In this document: one piece after another, positions 1 through 8,737 of the stretch | How positions within the stretch are numbered: the stretch's first letter is position 1 | Layout of the letters: every line of letters begins with the position of its first letter | NCBI GenBank assembly: GCA_015680635.1 | Contig: JAABOA010001038.1 | Coordinates: forward strand, 1 to 10,057 | Length of the DNA stretch: 10,057 nucleotides | Source of the DNA: Lunasporangiospora selenospora | Taxonomy: Eukaryota; Mortierellomycota; Mortierellomycetes; Mortierellales; Mortierellaceae | Direction: 5' to 3' | Made by a program: the position numbers and the translations under genes | The notes under the pieces: model-generated | What the model was told of the DNA's origin: nothing | The model's database searches: none | What the model saw: only the letters and a program-made list of their open reading frames with translations

Positions 1-82
1 TATCCCTTGGTGGAACGCCTGAACTAACGAAGAAAAAGGAATCCCTCTCTCCTTCCCGTTCTCTATTACCCCTACCTTTCAG
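1..82 (+). other. 3' part of an upstream dynamitin intron
   Basis: This stretch ends in a pyrimidine-rich run and CAG directly before the first visible dynamitin exon at 83. It contains ACTAAC at 23-28, a fungal-type branch site. The first coding exon of the gene must therefore lie left of the window. Confidence 0.75.
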
Positions 83-2339
83 GACTATGAGAGCGACGAG
101 GAAAGAGAAGGCATTGACAAGTCGGGCGTCTCTGTCAAGGATGCATCCGCTCGCTTCAAGGACTGTGTCGTAGACACCTCGGCAACAGGTAAACAGAAAA
201 ACTATCCATTATCACTTTTTTTTTCCCCTTGGCCCAACACGCACTTTCAGGACGATTACCACCTCATTAAAAAATAATTCAGCGACCCAACATTTCTTTG
301 TTTCCGCGCTCTGTTGATGAAAAAGGTTTCCTCATGACCAACATATTTCTCCTTTGTCTTCATCTTTTCCACTATGCCTATTGGGGGGGGGGGATGAATC
401 CTTATAGACTTCTCGGATAGACTGAACAAGCGCAAAAAGGCAATGTACCGCACTTTTGTGAGGAGACCCAACCTGGAAACATCGGAATATGAGATTTTGC
501 CAAAGGATATTATCCTTCATGAAACACCCCTTCAAAAGTTGCGTCGACTCATGTTTGAAGTCAAGGAACTCGGCCAGGAAGCTACTTTGAATGAGCAGGT
601 AAGAACAACAGCAGTAGCAACAACGACAAGAGGCATGGGAAGAAAGAGTGCGCGAGAGAATATCAAATGTGCTGCTCTTCATGAGCCAAAGGCTCTCGCC
701 CTTGGACCACTTTGGGAGGATGGGGTGTGAGAGAGGACAAACCAAGATCATCTTGAGCACGTGCAAGCAGACATTCTCAATACTTCTTGTTATTACCCTG
801 GCTGAGCCATCCCCAATGCACTGCAGAAGGACATTAACAGTGATTTCACCAACCTTTAGGAAGGAGGTCAGTTGAGCGAAGGTATCGGGTACAAGGATCT
901 TTTGGCGCACGTCAAGTCACTGAATCATGACCTACAAGAGATTGGCCAGGCCATGGGAGATGGCACGTCTAGCGGTGTGCTTTCGACTGATGGCTTGGTC
1001 AAACAGACAGACACAGGCAGGCGTCTGATGCAGCAATTGCAAGCAATGAAACATAATTCCGTCTCGTCGCAGGAGGATGGCGCCGCCAAGGATGCTGATG
1101 GTTCAGTAGCAAGTCCTGCTGGCGGCTCTGGAGATGACAAGGTAATGCACTTGCCTGGATACCTCGATGAAAATCAAATAGTTGGCACTAGACCACTATT
1201 TTGATATGGACTCGTATGATTCAGAAGGCATGGACGAAATTTTTTAATAACTTTTGAACTCTCTCTCTCTCTCTCTCTTTCTTTCTCTCTGTAGACTGTG
1301 ACTTATGAACTCTACTATAGTCCCGACAATGCTCGACTTCATACAGCCACCAAGACAGCAGAACTTGCGGAGAGAATTGCAGTACTCGAAAGATCTGTTG
1401 GTTCGACACCTATGCAGTCCGGGGTAAGAGCCCTCCTATCCGCTCATTGATTTACACTAATCTCGTGCCATAATTCAATCCGCTTGCAATTGACAAGAAA
1501 GGATCTTGTCTTTTGATTCACTGTTTCTGACTGGACACGTTTAAATTGGATTGGGATAGACTTCTCTTGTCGGCACAGTGGAAAAGTTGGAGCTGGATAT
1601 CAAGATGTTGGCACAGCCACGACAACTAGAACAATTGTCGCGTCGCCTGAAGGCCGTCACATCAGAACTAGAGCGTGTCCAGGAATTGCAGTCCAAGGAA
1701 GCAGCGGCATCTGGAATCTCGACCGAGACTGAAAGCAAGGTAGACTTATTGAATTGATGACTGTAAAAGTTTACAAGCCGGTAAATGTGTCTTATGTAGG
1801 ATACCCCCCCCCCCTCCCTTTTTTTTGTATTGACCTTTTATTCTTTTCTTTTACTACTTGACAGGTTAATTCGTTGTTCGAGCTGGTAGACAAGATTGAC
1901 CCTCTTGTGTCATTGGCTCCCGTCTTGGTGACGAGGTTAAAGGGACTCAAGGGCCTTCATGCCGAGGCGGCCGTCTTTTCAGATTCCATCAAGATGATTT
2001 CGGATGAACAGACAAAAGTCACTGAAGAACTCAAAGGACTCGATGCTGTTTCTGTCAAGGTAAATGCAATGCATCCAGAAGTGAAGGCTCTAGGATCCTT
2101 TTTTTATATAGGTCTGGCCCCATGAGGATGAGAAAAATCGCTAACTCGATATTAATTTACTCTCTATCTTTCTTTCTTTCCACATTTTCGCTTGGCATTT
2201 CCCTGTGTCACTTTTTTCATCCACAATTCAGCTTCAGGAAAGCCTTACCGAGAATGAGAATGCTATCCACAAGAATATTGAGGTGATTGATGGAAGAATC
2301 ACACAGTTGGTGGAACGGATTCAACGCCTGGAAGCATAA
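83..2339 (+). CDS. DCTN2: Dynactin subunit 2 (dynamitin) homologue, seven exons, 5' partial
   Basis: Dynamitin is the shoulder subunit of dynactin, the dynein cofactor for microtubule transport. I assembled exons 83-188, 408-598, 860-1141, 1295-1423, 1560-1739, 1865-2059 and 2232-2339 (stop TAA). All use GT-AG junctions and the phases match (phase 1 after exon 1, phase 0 afterwards), giving 396 visible residues; human DCTN2 is about 401. Matches to the family seen directly are DFSDRL (visible residue 37 on), ETPLQKLRRLMFEVKEL in exon 2 (human ETPQQKYQRLLHEVQEL) and TVTYELYYSP at the start of exon 4 (human LVTYELHSRP). Exons 5 to 7 have the heptad-like Leu pattern expected of its coiled coils, ending ERIQRLEA. 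Bases 1-82 read as an intron, so roughly the first 15-25 codons lie upstream. The loop in exon 3 (Gly/Ser/Asp-rich, about 40 residues) is poorly conserved. The identity is firm; each splice site is inferred from phase and homology. Confidence 0.93.
1142..1294 (+). other. Dynamitin intron with long CT repeat
   Basis: A 153-base intron with donor GTAATG and acceptor TGTAG. Its 3' half is a (CT)n run at about 1259-1290 that serves as the polypyrimidine tract. The other visible dynamitin introns are 189-407 (219 bases), 599-859 (261), 1424-1559 (136), 1740-1864 (125) and 2060-2231 (172). Confidence 0.8.
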
Positions 2340-2840
2340 TCTTGACAGAGAAGAAATTGAAGGAACAATTAGAAGAGGAAAGAATAGTGAGCAGGAATGA
2401 ATTGAAGAAAAGAAAATATGATGGGTACATACCACAACCATTCTAAAAAAATGTTATCAAACAAAATGACAACGGAATGGCCAAATAAGTGGGTGGGTTG
2501 GAGAGAAAAGGGCAGGATAATCAAAACATCTTAGGTGTCTCTCCTCTCTCTTATTCTCAATTTCAAGATTCTCATCAAGATTGCTAGTTTTTTACTGGCT
2601 TTCTATCTTGGTAGTTCTCGCCCGTGAGTGCTACTCTCAAATATTACCCCTTCCCGTTTATGAGAAGGAAAAAAAGATTCATTTTGCTACATTGGGAGCA
2701 CCTCATTATTTTTCCTTGTCTAGAGTCGACCGCATTAAGCGAAGGGGATGTGGAGGGAGGAAAGGAAGTAGAGAAAGGGATTATAATCTAATGGCAGAGA
2801 CCAACAAGCAGTTGGTATGAGTGGTATCTAAACTTTTTTT
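2340..2840. other. Convergent intergenic region (two 3' ends)
   Basis: About 500 bases separate the dynamitin stop (plus strand) from the stop of the AIG1-like gene (minus strand), so both 3' UTRs should lie here. The sequence is A/T-rich. I see no canonical AATAAA on either strand. The 79-codon plus-strand frame at 2581-2820 lacks domain-like features and I treat it as chance. Confidence 0.6.
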
Positions 2841-5363
2841 TCATGACTGGCATGGTTCTGAAGACGTTACAGAAGGGTCTTTGGACTTCTTGGCAACCTT
2901 TGTAGATTTGAGCCAAATGTAATATTCCGAGATGACGACGTGCATCGCTTTTAAATAAAAAATAAAAAGAAAAAAAAAAGTTGGCGTTAGTAGACCGACA
3001 ACCAAGTCTGATCATAATTATGCTTCGCCCATTTGGGGGGAGGGGGTCTCCAGCTGCTGCCCAGTACCTAGACCAATGAGTGTCGATGTGACCATCATAC
3101 GCAATCGCTCCCAAGGGCATGCGATTTTCTGGAAGACTGGATATGGCTAGAAGAAAGGGAGAGGGAGAGAGAGAGAGAATGAGCGAGGGAAAAGAGAATG
3201 GGCCGGTAGGTCCTTCGAGTCATAGACAGAAACAACATGTCACCAACACCACATGCTATAGTTGACTCTATCTATACTCCCCTTACCCATTCACCGTTCA
3301 TGTGTGCACAGATACTTGACCATGCGATATAGAATATACCGAAGGACAACACTTTAACAAACTCGGTCACTCGACAGATCCGGAGCGACTCTGAATGAAA
3401 GAACATCTCGATCATAGCACTAATAAATGGGACTCCATGCATCTGAAGATCTAGCCACAGTGGAAGGCTACATGGGCCATGTTTTGTGTTGGGTTTGGAG
3501 ATGCGGGGTGATGTAAAATTTAAAAAAAAATGCCGTTTGGATTTTAGATCCAGATAGTCCATCAATTCAATGTTGGTGGCAGAATATCCCATGGTTTATC
3601 CACAAGTCATTTGAACAAGAAAATAAAAAAAAAAAAAAAAAAAAGACGTTCATGTTAGTTCCTATTGGTAGATGGGCCCAAGTCGTGGGCTATATTGGGC
3701 GCAAGAAGAGGAAGGGGGAAAAAAGGCCAAGGTCGATGTATACAGAGTAAACAAGGAAAACATTACTAGCGAACTCCGTCAGGATAAATGTTGTAAACAT
3801 CTTTCAAGGTCAGGTACCAATACAGGCACGCGATCGCACACTCAGCCTATGATTTTCCATAAACAACCAAGAGGTCCCAATTGAATTAGAGTCACTTTTA
3901 TAGAGGTTTACCGAGTTTGTATCATGGGGAAAGACGGGAGAGGAGGCTGGGCCTTCAACAGTACTGCCTTGCATATTGAATGCTTTGCTTACGGGAACGA
4001 CAACGGGGAGAATTGCATTCTTGTACTGAATCAAATCTATTCTCACGAAGGCATGAACAAGTGAAATGTGGTTTGGTACGTTAGTATCTATTCCCATTAC
4101 ACACCTTTGCATAGACCAAATTGGCCTGAAAGAGGGATGAGAGAAGGGGGAAAGAGGCCTCTTTTCTTTGTCTGGTTTGCTTTGTTGCTTGTTCGACTCG
4201 AATGGTGTACCCTCCAGTGTTCATTTCTGAATGACGACACTATTCGACAAGCAACGCAAAAATTGTAACTGTGGAGCATTAAGATCCAAAGTACCCACAG
4301 GTGAAAATGAGAAGGACTAAAGGATTGAAGGCTGTGGTCCGGATTCCTTAATCAACAACGGAACAATGAAACAGCTCTTCAACGGCTGTCTTCTTCCAAA
4401 AGAGAGAACGAGGGAGGGAGAGCTGGACGGTAAGATGAAGAGGAAATGAGCCAGCCTTCCTGTCCTGTCAACTAAATGCAGGCTGTAAATATAACGAGCC
4501 TTGGCATCCTTCGTCTTTTGTATGATTACTTTCTCTCGTCCAATCTCCGCAAAAGGCTCCGCAAGCTCATTCAGATCCTCCAGTTATCCATGCTCAAAGC
4601 CCCAAAGGCGAGGAAAGAAAAGAAAAGAAAAAAGGGACAAATAGTCATCCTGTGGGAGGGTTCCTGATGTCCATGTGCATGTTTCGGCCTGCAATCTTTC
4701 GTCTTGGAAACAAAACATGAGACAGAGTCAGGGAGAGCATTATCTGAGAGTACTATGCGAAATTGCACTTACGAGGCCTATTCAAGAGATCGCCTCCAAG
4801 ACTGAGAGTCAGACAGACCACTGTCATTAACAACCCAACGATCGTCAAATACTAATAACCCGGAATGAATGGTTAGTTGTTCGGTGCGACGCAAAGGAAT
4901 CGATATCGATGACGAGATTGAAGAGATATCCCAACTCCCCCCATACCTGTGTTCCAGCACCAAAGCCGCTCTTGACGCCCTGTGTACTCATGAAGGACAC
5001 TAGAACTATAGTGGAGACGGCAGAAGCTAGACTAATCACTCGAATGATGGTCCTCTTTGAAGTGATGGTGACTACAGGGGTCCCATCAGTCTTTTGATTT
5101 CTGAATAGGGGTGTGTTGTCAGGACCTGGTGTTACAGCAGATGAGGAGAGGGCGCGTTGCCTCTGTTCACTTCGTTTATGGCGATGATGGACTCTGTCGG
5201 CAAAGAACGAGAGACGGACAATAGAAGAGGCGGCCGAGGCGGCCGATGATCCTTTGGATGGTGATGCTGTGGATGATGGTGCTGGTGCGGATGTCAACCG
5301 TTCGGCTGAGGGTGAAGAGGTTGCCCTAGAGGCAAAGGGAGAGGTTGAGAACTGTAGGACCAT
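2841..5363 (-). CDS. FAR-17a/AIG1-like transmembrane hydrolase, seven exons
   Basis: The AIG1/ADTRP family are membrane threonine hydrolases that cleave fatty acid esters of hydroxy fatty acids. The minus-strand exons are 5363-4947, 4851-4773, 4036-3993, 3846-3767, 3467-3287, 3146-3068 and 2947-2841 (stop TGA). They total 987 bases, 328 residues, with all phases compatible. Family matches: FGAGTQYLT (human YGGSWKFLT) gives candidate nucleophile Thr142; LPLWLDLQMHG (human IPGWLNHGMHT) gives candidate catalytic His217; the LYW motif lies near residue 189; and GEWPYPVF in the C-terminal part matches human GMWVYPFL. Hydrophobic segments lie at about 105-126, 141-160, 170-195, 218-232, 244-262 and 285-305. 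The start ATG at 5363 has a strong context (ACC before, G after) and follows a CT-rich leader. The first ~100 residues, rich in Ser, Ala, Pro and Arg, have no counterpart in the human protein and might be a targeting or disordered region. The family call is strong. The 44-base third exon and the 736-base second intron are the least certain parts. Confidence 0.87.
2985..2991 (-). other. TACTAAC branch site, last AIG1-like intron
   Basis: On the minus strand this reads TACTAAC. It is followed by a long T-rich tract and the acceptor AAAAG, directly before the last exon of the AIG1-like gene. The intron spans 3067-2948 (120 bases). Confidence 0.8.
3625..3644. repeat. A20/T20 homopolymer inside an AIG1-like intron
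   Basis: A run of 20 A on the plus strand (20 T in the transcript), within the 299-base intron 3766-3468 of the AIG1-like gene. It is simple sequence; no other role is visible. Confidence 0.9.
4080..4086 (-). other. TACTAAC branch site, long AIG1-like intron
   Basis: TACTAAC on the minus strand, followed by a pyrimidine-rich stretch and the acceptor ATAG before the 44-base exon 4036-3993. It supports that exon's start even though an in-frame AG also lies just upstream of it. Confidence 0.65.
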
Positions 5364-5387
5364 GGTGCAGGTGGAACTGGGAGATGG

Positions 5388-5413
5388 GAGGAGGTGGAGG
5401 TGGAGGTGGAGAG
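5388..5413. repeat. GGAGGT hexamer repeat
   Basis: About four copies of a GGAGGT-type unit in the leader of the AIG1-like gene, just upstream of its ATG. Translated, it gives poly-Gly on one strand and Pro/His/Leu runs on the other, which explains spurious open frames here. Confidence 0.75.
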
Positions 5414-5451
5414 AGTAGACGAGAAACCAGGAATAGTAAGTGTGTGAGAAT

Positions 5452-5526
5452 GGGAAGAGAGAGAAGAGAAGAGAGGAAGAGAGAGAAGAGAGAAGAGAAG
5501 AGAGATAGAAGGAGAAAAGGAGAAGG
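5452..5526. repeat. Homopurine/homopyrimidine tract upstream of AIG1-like gene
   Basis: Positions 5452-5505 are 54 uninterrupted purines on the plus strand. After a single T at 5506 the run continues to 5526. It is a GAGA/GAAGA mixture, read as CT-rich in the AIG1-like gene's sense, 89-163 bases upstream of its ATG. CT-rich blocks just upstream of starts are common in fungal promoters and leaders. Confidence 0.85.
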
Positions 5527-6241
5527 TTGCCTGTCCCTTGGAAAAAAAAATAGTGTCACTCGACCAGAGTCTTTTTTTATCGCGCATCTGAAAAAGAGTA
5601 TGCTATTAGCCATAAGCCGTCGATCCACTCGTGTCCGTTGTCTTGAATGCGCTCGCAAGGTTGGATATAGGCCACGATTTGATTGGGGAATGTGTGGGGC
5701 GCAATCAATAGGGCATGAGGAGGTACAGTTGGTACAAGATTTTGGGTTACCATGGCATGGTGCCCTGTCCAAGGCTAGATTCTCCTGCACTATTTGGGGG
5801 GAGGCATAGGAGGATGTGACCATCCAGATCATCGAACGATGGTACTGGACGGAATAAAGTGAAGACCTCCTCCATACAACATGCACTCACTCTCCCCTCT
5901 CGGCCTTTGCCTCTCAGCTCAATACACCAGTGTCACCGCTTTGTCGTCCGGAGACTCGGTAGACAGAACATGCGAATCGCGAATGGGCTGGAATACAGAT
6001 ACCAATCTAGCCCTCCCCTTTTTCTCCATTGGCACATGCATTGAGGACTAGACTCCTTACCCGCGCTTTCTCCAGCTGGTAGACTACTGGTACCCCTGAC
6101 GAAAGGAAGAGCGTGAGAAGGACAACATGCCTCCTTGTTGTGCATGTCCTTTTTTCGAAGATGTATCTGTGGATTTGAGGTTCATATGAACAACTGTCTA
6201 AAGCAATGTTTGTGGAGTGAGCTTGTGGAGCATAGAAAGTA

Positions 6242-6283
6242 GAGAGTGAGACTGAGACTGAGAGTGAGAGTGAGAGTGAGAGT
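6242..6283. repeat. Seven-copy GAGA(C/G)T hexamer repeat
   Basis: Seven exact tandem hexamers: GAGAGT, GAGACT twice, then GAGAGT four times. It sits about 310 bases upstream of the orphan gene's ATG in the divergent intergenic region. Its length makes it a possible polymorphic microsatellite. Confidence 0.92.
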
Positions 6284-6596
6284 AGACAATTGTCCAGAGC
6301 CATCGTCCCTGGAGGTAGTGCCCCGTGCGGTGTCAGTAGAACTCAATTGGTGTGATGATCCTCAACAGTCACATGTTCTCGGACGGACCCATCCCTCTCT
6401 TTTTTCACTTCACTTCCAACACAATCACACAATCAAGCGAAAGGATCTTGCTCAGGATCACCTCTGCCTTTCTTTTTTCGTGGCACCTTCATCGACCACA
6501 TTTGATCCGATCTGATTCCAGTTCCCTTGGACCTTTGTCAGAGTCCGCCTGTGCCAACATCCGCAAACATTTTTCAAGAAGCTTCTCTTCTCAACA

Positions 6597-8306
6597 ATGG
6601 CTGAGTCACAGCCACAGGACGATTACTGGAGCCCCAAATCTGCCGCTCTCGATGAACGGTTCCCGCCATCCAGGAGACAAAATGCAGCCTACCGTCGCGG
6701 ATCCGCATCATCTTTTTCTACAATGTCGGCCAATGTTGGGACAAGAGACTCTCTGGGTCGCCAATCTTCCGCCTACACTGGTGGAAGAGAGTCACGTCGG
6801 ACAAGGAACCACCAGAGTGGAGCCGGCAGTAGTAACACCAACATTCATCAGAGTTACAGTCTCATCCAACGGTCCAGGGCCAGTGCCAGCAATGGAACCT
6901 CTGGTAATGGGAACCCCTACCTCTATAACGACCACCCATCGCCACAGCATCAACACTATGGACACGACTCGTATACCCAAGGAGGAGCACCCCCGCGCCC
7001 TCGCGGCCTCAACTCCTCTGGACGCACCAATAGTGGATCAAGATCTTTCGACGGTCCTTCGGGTAGAGGTACTTTTAATGCCCCTTCGACCTACGGCTCA
7101 GAGGGGATGGTCGTTACACCCGTACAACTGTCTTCTAACTCTTCACGAAGACCTCCACTTGCCGGAGCAGGATCAGGCCCGGGATCGGCCCAAAAGCGAT
7201 CCTCCGGCCCCTATTCGCCCATGCACTGGAATATCTGGAGTGATAAACAGGTAGCGATTGAGATGCACCAAGAACAATGGAAGCCACCTGCACCACCACG
7301 ACATCCTGGAGCACCAATAAGAGCATCTTCAGGGTCGAGGGTCCCCAACAGAGGTTCCCAAAAGGCATCCAGCCCCCACGACTACTCGGTCGATAGCCCC
7401 TCATCATGGCCTTCTCCGTCTTCACCTCCTTACTCACGACCACAAGTACCCGGATCCAAGGAAACAGCAAAAGAAATGCCTATTAGAAATAGTGCCTCTT
7501 CACCGACGGAGGCGAAGCTTGTGGATTTAGGTTTCGGAGAGAGTCTGGACAATGACAATGGTGGATTAATAGATGTCAATGAGACAGAAAAGGGTCAGAG
7601 CAGCAGAACGTCCTTGACGAAGCCCAAACCATATTCTACCTTTATGGAGGATCTAATCAACCTTGACTTTTCAGGCCTCTCAATGGAGACAACAATTGAT
7701 AATACGAAACATACTCAACCCCCTGCCATGGATGCGATCGTGTCAGACCCGCCAAAGAAAAAGACTGAAGATGAGCCAGAGGTGAACCTAATTGACTTCA
7801 CAGAGTCTGACTCGCAAGTCCCCCCATTGTCCTCGAGTAAATCCGCCATATCCGCCACCAAGAGTGGTTTTTCTTCAAGGACACCTACAACCTATAGATC
7901 TTTGCTGGAGGACGATCCAATAGAAGAGCCAAGAAAAGAAGCATCAGAACTGAAGGCGAGTCAGACTCCTCACTCCGCCAAGTCTAAAGACGACCAATAC
8001 CCCGACGAGATCGCCGAAAGAGTCTCCAGCACTACCCATAACCAAAGGATTGCCATTGACGACCATGATATTGAAGACGATGATGAGGGTTCCCAGGATG
8101 AGGGCCCCCAGGATGACGACAGGGATCTCTCTGAAAGTGACGACACATATAGTGATAGCGACACGGACAATGCAACCGAAGAGGGATGGTGCGAAATGGA
8201 AAACAACAGTATTATGATTGATACGGGGTACCTAGAATGGCTCAAGAGCAATCTTGAACAACACAAGACCACCTGGGACACCATCCTAACCCACGTCAAA
8301 CTCTGA
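6597..8306 (+). CDS. Unknown 569-residue disordered protein with clathrin-box-like motifs
   Basis: I do not recognise the family. The start ATG (context CAACAATGG) is the first Met after the in-frame stop at 6513-6515, and the frame runs uninterrupted to TGA at 8304-8306. Residues 1 to about 205 are basic and rich in Ser, Gly, Arg and Asn. A conserved-looking block follows at 207-228 (SPMHWNIWSDKQ onward), then a Pro-rich stretch PPAPPRHP at 230-237. Four short hydrophobic/acidic motifs follow: LVDLGF (308), LIDVNE (324), LINLDF (353) and LIDFTE (398). LINLD fits the clathrin-box pattern exactly; the other three are near matches. Residues 488-529 contain 22 Asp/Glu in 42. The last ~39 residues (531-569) are hydrophobic and aromatic, and likely helical. 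A role as a cytosolic trafficking adaptor is a guess from the motifs only. No transmembrane segment or signal peptide is visible. Confidence 0.85.
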   Translation: MAESQPQDDYWSPKSAALDERFPPSRRQNAAYRRGSASSFSTMSANVGTRDSLGRQSSAYTGGRESRRTRNHQSGAGSSNTNIHQSYSLIQRSRASASNGTSGNGNPYLYNDHPSPQHQHYGHDSYTQGGAPPRPRGLNSSGRTNSGSRSFDGPSGRGTFNAPSTYGSEGMVVTPVQLSSNSSRRPPLAGAGSGPGSAQKRSSGPYSPMHWNIWSDKQVAIEMHQEQWKPPAPPRHPGAPIRASSGSRVPNRGSQKASSPHDYSVDSPSSWPSPSSPPYSRPQVPGSKETAKEMPIRNSASSPTEAKLVDLGFGESLDNDNGGLIDVNETEKGQSSRTSLTKPKPYSTFMEDLINLDFSGLSMETTIDNTKHTQPPAMDAIVSDPPKKKTEDEPEVNLIDFTESDSQVPPLSSSKSAISATKSGFSSRTPTTYRSLLEDDPIEEPRKEASELKASQTPHSAKSKDDQYPDEIAERVSSTTHNQRIAIDDHDIEDDDEGSQDEGPQDDDRDLSESDDTYSDSDTDNATEEGWCEMENNSIMIDTGYLEWLKSNLEQHKTTWDTILTHVKL

Positions 8307-8737
8307 ACTCGGGCTTACTCTATCACCGACGTCCCGTCATAGTCGGCTCGAAAAGAAGAAACGAAACGAAACGAAACGACAAGAAAGAAAGAGCCTCGCG
8401 AGCCATTTGAGCCACTCTCTTTGTCAAAATCTTTGCCTCCTTGAGCGTTGTATACGTGTTGGGTCATCCGCTACATACAAGGGGGTTAACAGCAACAGCC
8501 TTTCGTTTATTTTTCTTTTCGTTTTTAGCCTTCAATGTGTAAGCAACCCTGTTTATATGGAGGATTCAAAGTAGTGAGGCTCTTAGGATGATCCGCTTCT
8601 CTTTTTTTTTTCTATACCCTTCTGTAATCATCCCTCCGCCTGTCTCGCCACTTTTTTCGGTACTTTATTCCCCTGTTATGAGAGGAGGGGTAGAGGAGAG
8701 AGGAGTAGGGAGGAGGATACTGCTCTAATCTAGCTCG
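8307..8737 (+). other. 3' flank of the orphan gene
   Basis: Non-coding sequence after the orphan stop codon, with T-rich runs and a purine-rich block at about 8681-8717. This is probably 3' UTR and terminator-proximal sequence. The only AATAAA nearby on the plus strand is at 8843-8848, 537 bases past the stop, which is distant for a fungal polyadenylation signal. Confidence 0.5.
8358..8377 (+). repeat. Four tandem GAAAC pentamers
   Basis: Four perfect GAAAC units about 50 bases after the orphan stop codon, in its presumed 3' UTR. They are followed by a GAAA-rich stretch. Confidence 0.9.

Larger units (their letters stand above)
5364..6596. promoter_or_regulatory. Divergent intergenic region with both promoters
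   Basis: This 1.23-kb region lies between the start of the AIG1-like gene (leftward) and the start of the orphan gene (rightward), so it should hold both promoters and 5' UTRs. The AIG1 side is very CT-rich in the transcript sense. The right end before 6597 is pyrimidine- and CA-rich, typical of a fungal leader. No clear TATA box was identified. Long open frames over it on both strands (for example 5345-5809 plus and 5326-5886 minus) encode low-complexity Arg/Glu or Leu/Ser runs from simple repeats and are not credible genes. Confidence 0.6.

Noticed and set aside
2581-2820. 79-codon plus-strand frame between the convergent genes
   Set aside because: It has no domain-like features, starts without a clear context, and lies in the shared 3' UTR region.
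2788-3120. 110-codon minus-strand frame
   Set aside because: It runs across the last intron of the AIG1-like gene in the wrong frame. The spliced frame matches the family and explains both exons.
4189-4202. A tRNA B-box-like GTTCGACTC sequence
   Set aside because: There is no A box, acceptor stem or cloverleaf around it, and it lies inside an intron of the AIG1-like gene.
4845-5363. 172-codon minus-strand frame taken as a full gene
   Set aside because: The first 139 codons are the first exon of the AIG1-like gene. The remainder reads through a GTATGG donor into an intron; splicing to 4851 restores the family motif.
5345-5809. 154-codon plus-strand frame with poly-Gly and Arg/Glu runs
   Set aside because: It is a translation of the GGAGGT and GAGA simple repeats in the divergent promoter, with no supporting features.
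6352-7254. 300-codon plus-strand open frame overlapping the start of the orphan gene in another frame
   Set aside because: Its overlap with the orphan gene's Ser/Pro/Gly-rich coding sequence explains the lack of stops. It has no recognisable domain, and its start lies in the presumed leader.
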